Positions 1-5,104 of a DNA stretch of 5,104 nucleotides are shown in pieces. A model generated the notes under the pieces. That model was not told the origin of the DNA. It searched no databases and saw only the letters and a program-made list of their open reading frames with translations. Every line of letters starts with the position of its first letter. The stretch's first letter is position 1. The stretch is taken from positions 5,589 through 10,692 of the forward strand of contig PKXT01000185.1 in NCBI GenBank assembly GCA_003133505.1, written 5' to 3'. This DNA is from Acidobacteriota bacterium. Lineage in GTDB: Bacteria; Acidobacteriota; Terriglobia; Acidiferrales; UBA7541. Both the position numbers and the translations under genes were made by a program.

Positions 1-243
1 AATGACTTATTGGTCGCCAATGTGGGTGATGGCAAGATTAATGCCTATAGCCCAACCACCGGCGCGTTCCTTGGCACGGTGGAAAATAGCGCGGGCAAGC
101 CGATTGCAATCAGTGGACTTTGGGGGATAGAGTTCGGAAACGGCGGCCAGGGTGGTCCAACCAACAGCTTGTTCTTTGCGGCTGGTCCGAAAGGCTACGC
201 GTCTGGTCTCTTTGGCACGCTCACAGCCGCAGCCGCTCGATAG
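1..243 (+). CDS. C-terminal fragment of a TIGR03118-family secreted protein (beta-propeller-like)
   Basis: This is the last 80 codons of a gene that enters from the left edge; the frame is open from base 1 to the TAG stop at 241-243, and the true start is outside the window. The visible protein has the pattern LLVANVGDGKINAYSPTTG, then GAFLGT, GKPIAISGLWGI, EFGNGG and LFFAAGP, ending GLFGTL. This closely matches my recollection of the C-terminus of TIGR03118-family proteins, which are typically several hundred residues long, exported and predicted to form repeated beta-strand blades like an NHL or SMP-30-type propeller. No biochemical role is established for the family that I know of. The gene converges on the minus-strand cupredoxin gene, 174 bases away, so it is not part of that operon. 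The ending TAAAAR has no anchor or sorting signal. Family call is fairly sure; function unknown. Confidence 0.75.
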   Translation, partial: NDLLVANVGDGKINAYSPTTGAFLGTVENSAGKPIAISGLWGIEFGNGGQGGPTNSLFFAAGPKGYASGLFGTLTAAAAR

Positions 244-304
244 CACACAGACACTGGCGAATGGTGGATTTCGCAGCCTGTTCCTTGCTGGGTTGTAGAA
301 AGGT

Positions 305-340
305 GAGGCCTTGTTTGTCTCGCCGGACAAATGAGGCTTC
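305..340 (+). terminator. Stem-loop in the convergent gap, possible 3'-end hairpin of the left-hand gene
   Basis: Bases 305-319 can pair with 326-340 around a 6-base loop (320-325, TCGCCG). The loop-proximal six pairs (TTTGTC with GACAAA) are perfect. Of the remaining nine, six are Watson-Crick and three are G-U wobbles when read as plus-strand RNA. The same three positions become A-C mismatches in minus-strand RNA, so the hairpin favours the transcript of the left-hand gene, whose stop is 61 bases upstream. No T-tract follows, so it is not a classical intrinsic terminator. It could be an RNA 3'-end stabiliser or a coincidental inverted repeat. Confidence 0.35.
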
Positions 341-417
341 CGCTACCCTACACAAAAGTACGTTAGCGTGCGGCAGGCATAAGGGTTTTCCAATGCCCAA
401 CTGTTCTCCAACGGCGT

Positions 418-1131
418 TTAGGGTTGGACGTAAATAGGGTTGTCAGGTGAGGCGGGCTCGTAGTCCTGACCATATTTGTTTTTGTGGTGAAACGCGATTG
501 GCGGAGCAGCCTTCAAACCAAGCACTCCCAGCGAAGACGAATGTTCGCTTATGGTGACTTCGCGCGTAGCTTCCTCCAATGCGGAGGAAAGGGCCCGCTC
601 ATCCCATACCTGCAGTTGGTATTGTCCGGGAGGAACTCCAGGAATATCGATTTCTCCCAACGCGTCGGAGATTCCGAAGTACGGAGTTTGCAACACAATC
701 ACCACGCCGCTCATCTCCGGATGAATATTACAGAAGATATAACAGATTCCGGGCCGATCGAACATTACTGTCCTTGTCTTACCCGCTTCGTATAGGCCCA
801 AATCAAACCGCTTGCCATCGAAGAGTGAGAAGACGTTATGAAAAAATGGATCTTCGTTGGGAAAGTCCACCGCGGATCCGGCTGGCACGACCAGCAAATG
901 AGGGATAAAGCTTTTTCCCTTCTGAACCAGCTGGAGATGGCGCGGGCCGGGCCGTTCAGGGGTGATGGACTGGTTCACTGGAACGAGCCATACCACCGCG
1001 CCGAGGCTGGTTAGGCTCCGGTTTCCGGAGATGATTTTAACCGTTGCCGTTACATCCACCTGTTGGGCCCCGCAGTGCAAAGGCGCCAATACAAGCAGCA
1101 GCCAGAATAGTGGCATCCGGGATATCTTCAT
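418..1131 (-). CDS. Exported cupredoxin-domain protein (often annotated as methylamine utilization protein or plastocyanin-like)
   Basis: A 237-residue protein with an N-terminal signal peptide: basic start MKISR, a hydrophobic stretch at residues 7-19, and likely cleavage near Gly-Ala22/Gln23. Residues 25-55 look like the first strands of a beta-sandwich. Residues 75-148 form a cupredoxin-like region with His98 (in DPFFHNVFS) and Cys134, His137 and Met140 (in CNIHPEM). The C-x2-H-x2-M spacing is that of amicyanin-type type 1 copper sites, and all four ligands are present, so copper binding and electron transfer in the periplasm are plausible. Residues 150-177 (GEIDIPGVPPGQYQLQVW) resemble the end of a carboxypeptidase-regulatory-like domain. 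The tail HHKNKYGQDY is, from memory, shared by many relatives. It is the last gene of the minus-strand series, 38 bases after the porin stop. The Shine-Dalgarno is weak (GGA just before the start); Met6 is an alternative start but would shorten the basic n-region. The methylamine label is a family habit, since no mau gene is near. Confidence 0.8.
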   Translation of the reverse strand: MKISRMPLFWLLLVLAPLHCGAQQVDVTATVKIISGNRSLTSLGAVVWLVPVNQSITPERPGPRHLQLVQKGKSFIPHLLVVPAGSAVDFPNEDPFFHNVFSLFDGKRFDLGLYEAGKTRTVMFDRPGICYIFCNIHPEMSGVVIVLQTPYFGISDALGEIDIPGVPPGQYQLQVWDERALSSALEEATREVTISEHSSSLGVLGLKAAPPIAFHHKNKYGQDYEPASPDNPIYVQP

Positions 1132-1169
1132 CTGATCCAGGCCATTTCCCGCCGCCTACGGCTGTCCAT

Positions 1170-2780
1170 TCAGAAGAGAACTCCAATACTTAGATTGAGC
1201 TGGCCAGCAGTATATACATCCGCGGGGAAATACGATGTACGAAGATATCTGTACTCCAGCGAGAACAGGAGGTCCGACCGAGGGTGAAAGATGAAATTGC
1301 CCATGGCTACCTGATTCCGCGTGAGTAACGGAATGAGATAAGCTTGCCCGGCAGTGGAGAGGCGTAAATCCGTGGCGGATGGATTATCGTCACCAACCGC
1401 CCCGTTAAATTCGAGCCGCTCCGTTGCACGGAACTTCAATTGGGTCCATCCGCCCTCGGAATCCACGCTGTGGACTACCGTGCCCGGGAACCCTGGGGTG
1501 CCAATAAACACTACACTTTGTCCGATTCCGCCTCCCAGTCCTCCGACGGCACTGCCTCGATAAAATTCGCCGGAGAGCTCCAATTTTGATGCGAACGGGA
1601 ACATCCAATCAGTTGTGAAAGCCCATGAATTGATTGCCGGAGGGGCGGTCCAATCCTGATGGCTGTAATAGCCCCCCGCGCCTATGGCGAGAGTGCGGCC
1701 GAGCAGCGGGTGAGTCCAGGAGAGATGTCCCGCGAATGCGGGCTGTTTGGATGCTTCGCCGGCGGTGGGATAGCGGAAGTAGGGATCTTCGGGGAACTCT
1801 CCGGTCAGCGGATCCAACAGGCCGCCTTGGACTACAAAGGCTGACCCATTCTTAAATTTCACGCGACGCTCGATGCGTATCTGGGGTGTCCATGTCCACA
1901 AATTGCCGGCATAGGAAAGAGCGGGTACAGCCAAGGAGGCAAGCGAAGTTGGCGACAGCGGTGAAAAGAAGAGAGCATCCTGTCCCGCCACAACGGACGT
2001 GGACGGCCAGTCCATCCGAAAGACCGCCGTCCGGAGACGGGCAATCCCCGTGGTCACCCCATTGTAGTCGGAGGGAAAGCCTCCGGCGAAATCCATTTCC
2101 ACGTTCGCGCTCGTCGTTGCGCCGGCGAGAGTGGGGCCAAATACGTCGAGTCCCAGCTCGGTCTGGCGCAGCGTAGCGCCCACGCTGCCGTTTGAGGGAG
2201 TACCATCCGGCGGATTCGCCCAGGTCGGGAAATCCTGATTATCCACTGTGCCACGATTTTCGAATGCATTTACAAGCACAATACCAGAAAGCCGAACGCG
2301 ATATTTGGACGCACTCTCCACTTTCGTCTGATCCTGGTCAGCAATTTCGTCAGTCAATAGTTGCTGATCTTCCTCCAACCGCGCGAGCCGATCATTGGTC
2401 TGGCCTGACTCTGGCGCCGGGCCAGACGGTGAAGTTGAGAGCGCGGCAGTCGGTGGCTGAGCAGGCGGACTGGCGCTGGCGACCGTGATAGGCGACACAG
2501 GGCTGCGGAGTTCGGCAAGTTCTTTGCGCGTTTCGGCAAGCTCGCGCCGCAGAGCGGCTGTTTCGGATCGGGACTCGGCCACCTGGCTGCGCGTTTCCAT
2601 GAGCAACCGCTTAAGGTCGTTCATCTGAAGCTGCAATGCCTGCGGGGAGTCTGCCGCGGCCTGATTCTGGCTGGGCTTTTCCACAGGTTGCTGTGCCCAC
2701 GCGGGACTGCCCATTAATACGGCGCCCAACGCAATCCAAAGAAGGTTTCGCATGGCGCTACCAGAGTCTGGTTCTTTCAT
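1170..2780 (-). CDS. Outer-membrane porin-like beta-barrel with N-terminal coiled coil (DcaP-like architecture)
   Basis: With the start at 2780 this is a 536-residue protein. The signal peptide has a hydrophobic core at about residues 11-24 and probable cleavage after AWA (residue 29). Next come a heptad-like, charged coiled coil at about 47-93 (MNDLKRLLMETRSQ... then ELAETRKELAEL), a Pro/Ser/Ala-rich linker at about 94-125, a short second helix at about 126-156, and a barrel from about 159 to the end. The barrel region has alternating aromatic/polar strands (YRVRLSGIVLVNAF, TELGLDVFG, NVEMDFAGGF) and ends in SLEYRYLRTS...LNLSIGVLF, with the C-terminal Phe typical of proteins inserted by the BAM machinery. 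Coiled coil plus barrel recalls the trimeric DcaP porins and acidobacterial porins; the substrate cannot be inferred. An in-frame ATG at 2852 extends the protein to 560 residues and has an equally good Shine-Dalgarno, but it would put 33 residues before the signal core. A third ATG at 2753 gives the tightest signal peptide but lacks a clear Shine-Dalgarno. The gene sits between the kinase and the cupredoxin gene. Confidence 0.8.
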   Translation of the reverse strand: MKEPDSGSAMRNLLWIALGAVLMGSPAWAQQPVEKPSQNQAAADSPQALQLQMNDLKRLLMETRSQVAESRSETAALRRELAETRKELAELRSPVSPITVASASPPAQPPTAALSTSPSGPAPESGQTNDRLARLEEDQQLLTDEIADQDQTKVESASKYRVRLSGIVLVNAFENRGTVDNQDFPTWANPPDGTPSNGSVGATLRQTELGLDVFGPTLAGATTSANVEMDFAGGFPSDYNGVTTGIARLRTAVFRMDWPSTSVVAGQDALFFSPLSPTSLASLAVPALSYAGNLWTWTPQIRIERRVKFKNGSAFVVQGGLLDPLTGEFPEDPYFRYPTAGEASKQPAFAGHLSWTHPLLGRTLAIGAGGYYSHQDWTAPPAINSWAFTTDWMFPFASKLELSGEFYRGSAVGGLGGGIGQSVVFIGTPGFPGTVVHSVDSEGGWTQLKFRATERLEFNGAVGDDNPSATDLRLSTAGQAYLIPLLTRNQVAMGNFIFHPRSDLLFSLEYRYLRTSYFPADVYTAGQLNLSIGVLF

Positions 2781-2788
2781 GTTGCGCG

Positions 2789-2794
2789 CCCCTC
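2789..2794 (-). promoter_or_regulatory. Shine-Dalgarno supporting the 2780 start of the porin gene
   Basis: The minus strand reads GAGGGG followed by an 8-base spacer and ATG (2780-2778). Purine-rich identity and spacing are near ideal. A competing site, GAGGG at 2865-2861, stands 8 bases before the in-frame ATG at 2852, so the ribosome site alone does not settle the start. The signal-peptide position and the candidate promoter between the two sites favour 2780. Confidence 0.5.
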
Positions 2795-2816
2795 GATGCT
2801 CAGTGCTCCCGGTATG

Positions 2817-2844
2817 ATTATCGCGATTCAGAACGAAGGCGCAA
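2817..2844 (-). promoter_or_regulatory. Candidate sigma-70-type promoter for the porin (and cupredoxin) genes
   Basis: On the minus strand, TTGCGC (2844-2839) and GATAAT (2822-2817) are separated by 16 bases. The -10 element matches the TATAAT consensus at five of six positions, and the -35 element keeps TTG. Initiation would fall near 2810, giving a leader of about 30 bases to the ATG at 2780 and leaving the ATG at 2852 outside the transcript. Found by eye; such matches occur by chance and the host's consensus is unknown. Confidence 0.35.
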
Positions 2845-2902
2845 GGATGCATTTACCTTTCCCTCGTGCTCTGACGACGACCGAGTATTGCCAACCGGCA
2901 CT

Positions 2903-4702
2903 CTAACTGGTGTGCAGGTCCGCTGCAAGGCCGTCGTGAGGGAGCACGAGCTTGAAAACCGTGCGGCCGGCGCCGGTAGCCTCAATGGAGACATCCCCGC
3001 CATGATCCTGGGATATCTTTTGAACTACGGTAAGGCCCAGGCCAGTCCCATTTTCCTTTCCATAGCTGACGAAAGGCTCGAACAGGGTGTCGCGGATGGG
3101 TTCGGGAATCCCTGGACCGTTATCCTCCACCCGTACTTCCAGTCCTTTCTTGGCCTCGCGAATGTTAACTTCAACGTGGCCGGAATCACGGGGAACCGCG
3201 GCACACGCGTTAAGCAGCAAATTCAAAAATACCCGCTCCATCTTCTTGGGATCGAACCAGCCCTCGTCTCGCCCCTCGCAGGACACCTGAATATCCACGC
3301 CGTTAAATTCGGGGTGTCTTTGAACAGCATGGACGGCCCGATTGGCCGTATCCGCCATTCGCCCGTACACGGGGCGGAGATGCTCGCGCGCCCGGGAGAA
3401 TTCCAGCAGTGATTCCACGAGATCAGTCATACGGTCCACGGCGTCACGAATTTCACGATACAGATCCTCCCGTTGCGCGGCGTCGAGCCCGGGCTCGGAG
3501 AGGAATTCGGCATTGGCCATTACAGCGGTCAGCGGGTGCCGCAGATCGTGCGAAATCGAACTGGCCATCCGGCCAATGGTGGCAAGGCGTTCAGCGTCAA
3601 TTAAACGCCGTTGCGCCACGCGCAAGCTGGTGCGCATCCCATCGAACGCCCTGCTAACCTCTGCGACTTCATCGCCGCCAACAGATTCCAACGGGTAGGA
3701 AAAATCGCCCATTTCCAAGGCCCGGACCCCTTCAACCAGATTTGCCAGCGGCTGGGTAAAGGTATCCGAAATAAGAAAGATGATCAGGGATCCAGCGGCT
3801 ACCGCCAGTAATCCGATCAGCAAGAGCAGGCGATTCAAGCTGCCAAGAAAGAGGGTCGCCTGGTCATAGGATTTCAGCACGGTGAGTGAGATTGGAGTTA
3901 CCGCGCCGGGCGCCAGGTCGACCGACGTGTACAGAAACTTCTGGCCGCCTATTTGAATTTCACTGCCCCCCTCAGTAAACACCCGTGCAGTATCGCGGGT
4001 GTGATTTTGCAAATCCAATTCTTCGGCTGGAGAGAATGTGGTTACTACCAGGGAATTGCCGTAGCGAAAAGCGACCTGGCTTGAGGCTACCCGACTGATG
4101 TCCCTGGCGATATGGTCATTAATTTCATACCCAATGGCCATGACTCCCAGGGGGTTGTTATCGGATTCCGCACCGAAATAAATGGGCTGCAGAAAGACTT
4201 CGTAGAGATGGCCGCCTCCATACCACCAATAACCGGACTCATCCTGTCTCAACGAACTGCTCAGGAATTCCTGAGCATCTCCACGTGTGAATCCCGGAGT
4301 CGCGGTGTGCAGAGCGGCGACCTTTCCAGTGCGGTCAGCAAGAAGAAATAGCTCGCTGCCTGCCAGACGCCAAATTCCTGTGGATGCGTCCTGAATAGTG
4401 GGCGCATCCTGCGTGGTCATCATGGCGCGCAGATTGGGCAGGTTGGCCAGAAGTTCGGCGGAATGGGTAAGACTTAGCTCGCGTTGGCGCTGAAAGTCCT
4501 GGAAAGCGGCGACGGAATTCCGCAAATCGCCGCTAATGTCGCCGCGCAACTGCAACGTCACTTGATGCTGCACAATCAGCAGCGTGCCACAGGTAAGAGC
4601 GGAAGAAATCAGCAGGAAAGAAAGCAGAAATTTGGTGCGCAGGCGAAGTTTGGCCCGGATGGGAGCGGGTGCCACGGCGGATTTGCTGGGGCCGTTACCC
4701 AT
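2903..4702 (-). CDS. Membrane sensor histidine kinase (periplasmic sensor, HAMP, HisKA, HATPase)
   Basis: A 599-residue inner-membrane kinase of a two-component system. Domains in order: a short basic cytoplasmic start; TM1 at about 25-45; a large periplasmic region at about 46-288 with Cache-like features (FLLADRTGKVAALHTATPG, then GYWWYGGGHLYEVFLQPIYFG and PLGVMAIGYEI), perhaps of the dCache_3 kind; TM2 at about 290-311; HAMP at about 312-365 (containing DEVAEVSRAFDGM); HisKA with the phospho-acceptor His385 in SISHDLRHPLT; and an ATPase domain with the N box ending at Asn498 (NLLLNA), the G1 box DNGPG at 527-531, an F-box-like FEPFVSYGKENG, and the G2 box GTGLGL at 552-557. All catalytic motifs are present, so it should be active. 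The ATG lies 3 bases after the response regulator stop with only a weak Shine-Dalgarno, suggesting translational coupling. It presumably phosphorylates that regulator. The ligand cannot be deduced. Confidence 0.93.
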   Translation of the reverse strand: MGNGPSKSAVAPAPIRAKLRLRTKFLLSFLLISSALTCGTLLIVQHQVTLQLRGDISGDLRNSVAAFQDFQRQRELSLTHSAELLANLPNLRAMMTTQDAPTIQDASTGIWRLAGSELFLLADRTGKVAALHTATPGFTRGDAQEFLSSSLRQDESGYWWYGGGHLYEVFLQPIYFGAESDNNPLGVMAIGYEINDHIARDISRVASSQVAFRYGNSLVVTTFSPAEELDLQNHTRDTARVFTEGGSEIQIGGQKFLYTSVDLAPGAVTPISLTVLKSYDQATLFLGSLNRLLLLIGLLAVAAGSLIIFLISDTFTQPLANLVEGVRALEMGDFSYPLESVGGDEVAEVSRAFDGMRTSLRVAQRRLIDAERLATIGRMASSISHDLRHPLTAVMANAEFLSEPGLDAAQREDLYREIRDAVDRMTDLVESLLEFSRAREHLRPVYGRMADTANRAVHAVQRHPEFNGVDIQVSCEGRDEGWFDPKKMERVFLNLLLNACAAVPRDSGHVEVNIREAKKGLEVRVEDNGPGIPEPIRDTLFEPFVSYGKENGTGLGLTVVQKISQDHGGDVSIEATGAGRTVFKLVLPHDGLAADLHTS

Positions 4703-4705
4703 GGC

Positions 4706-5104
4706 CTAGCGCACGAACTTGTAACCGGCTGCATGCACGGTCAAAAAATGGACGGGATTTTCAGGGGCTGGCTCGAGCTTCTGGCGAAGTTTCCAGACGT
4801 GATTATCCACGGTACGGGTGGTCGGATAATTCTGGTAACCCCAAACTTCGTTCAGCAGTTCCGGACGGCTGAGAACACGCTCCGGATTTTGCACGAAAAA
4901 CTTGAGAATTTTGAATTCCTGGGCAGTCATAGCAATGGACTGGCCGCCGCGCTTCAACTGCATCTTTGCGAAGTCCACGAGCACGTCGCCAAAGGCGAAC
5001 TGCTCCAGTGGCGGGGGAGGCGCAGTGCGGCGCATGGCGGCGCGGACGCGGGCCAGCAGTTCCTTGGGACTGAATGGCTTGGTAACGTAATCGTCGGCGC
5101 CGAG
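4706..5104 (-). CDS. OmpR/PhoB-family response regulator, 5' end outside the window
   Basis: The visible 132 codons run in one open frame from the right edge to TAG at 4708-4706; an internal ATG at 5035 is not the start. The fragment opens with the end of a receiver domain, LGADDYVTKPFSPKELLARVRA. Its Lys9-Pro10 is the conserved Lys-Pro of beta5 that contacts the phosphoryl group. After a short linker (RRTAPPPPLE) comes a complete OmpR-type winged helix: the early strands (FGDVLVDFAKMQL), LTAQEF-like MTAQEFKILKFFVQNP, RVLSRPELLNEVWG, the recognition-helix region RTVDNHVWKLRQKLE and the wing VHAAGYKFVR. Family members are usually about 220-240 residues, so roughly 100 N-terminal residues, including the phospho-acceptor Asp, are missing here. 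It is the first visible gene of the series and overlaps none of its neighbours; its kinase starts 3 bases later. It probably controls transcription of its own operon or nearby envelope genes, by inference. Confidence 0.93.
   Translation of the reverse strand, partial: LGADDYVTKPFSPKELLARVRAAMRRTAPPPPLEQFAFGDVLVDFAKMQLKRGGQSIAMTAQEFKILKFFVQNPERVLSRPELLNEVWGYQNYPTTRTVDNHVWKLRQKLEPAPENPVHFLTVHAAGYKFVR

Noticed and set aside
341..368. CGCTA/TAGCG inverted repeat with an 18-base loop
   Set aside because: Only five pairs with a long loop and no T-tract; expected by chance and not supported as a terminator for either gene.
7..437. Open frames of about 105 residues on both strands across the left end and the intergenic gap
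   Set aside because: They overlap the convincing TIGR03118-like C-terminus and have low-complexity, Arg/Cys-rich translations without Shine-Dalgarno support or family resemblance.
484..908. Two plus-strand open frames opposite the cupredoxin gene
   Set aside because: They are antisense to a protein with a signal peptide and intact copper ligands, and their translations look random.
1072..1131. Possible lipoprotein signal (Cys20) in the cupredoxin protein
   Set aside because: The residues before the Cys are P-L-H, which do not match a lipobox; ordinary signal peptidase I cleavage after Ala22 fits better.
2636..3412. 258-residue open frame on the plus strand
   Set aside because: It runs antisense to the 3' part of the kinase and the 5' part of the porin gene, both of which have clear domains. 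Its translation shows no recognisable domain, so it is a GC-driven shadow frame.
4902..5090. Plus-strand 62-residue open frame opposite the response regulator
   Set aside because: It is antisense to a clear OmpR-type winged-helix coding region and has a Ser/Arg-rich, non-protein-like composition.

Overview
The window looks like ordinary Gram-negative chromosome of moderately high GC. The C-terminal fragment at the left edge resembles the TIGR03118 family. The minus-strand genes encode exported envelope proteins and a two-component system. The gene styles (TIGR03118 protein, coiled-coil porin, exported cupredoxin with a carboxypeptidase-regulatory-like fold) would suit an Acidobacteriota genome such as a Solibacter/Bryobacter-like lineage. 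That assignment is inference from protein style only; no rRNA or marker gene is present.

Layout. At the left edge (1-243, plus strand) is the 3' end of a gene for a secreted beta-propeller-like protein of the TIGR03118 type. A 174-base convergent intergenic gap follows (244-417). It holds a stem-loop (305-340) whose three imperfect pairs are all G-U wobbles in plus-strand RNA, so it probably folds at the 3' end of the left-hand transcript. Everything else is on the minus strand. Read in transcription order from the right edge, it is: an OmpR/PhoB-type response regulator (5104-4706, N-terminus outside the window); a membrane sensor histidine kinase (4702-2903) starting 3 bases after the regulator's stop; an outer-membrane porin-like barrel with a periplasmic coiled coil (start probably 2780, end 1170); and an exported cupredoxin-type protein (1131-418) with a complete set of His/Cys/His/Met type 1 copper ligands.

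How the genes may work together. Regulator and kinase are surely a cognate pair. The porin and cupredoxin lie downstream in the same direction with short gaps (122 or 50 bases depending on the porin start, then 38 bases). They may be co-transcribed with the pair, or driven by a candidate internal promoter just before the porin gene (2817-2844). A reasonable inference is an envelope module: a sensor reads a periplasmic signal, and its regulator controls a porin and a copper/redox-active periplasmic protein. Neither the signal nor the porin substrate can be read from the sequence.

No mobile element, CRISPR array, tRNA or rRNA was seen. I found no clear evidence of a wholly new system. The most interesting points are the pairing of a two-component system with a porin and a cupredoxin, and the unresolved start and promoter of the porin gene.
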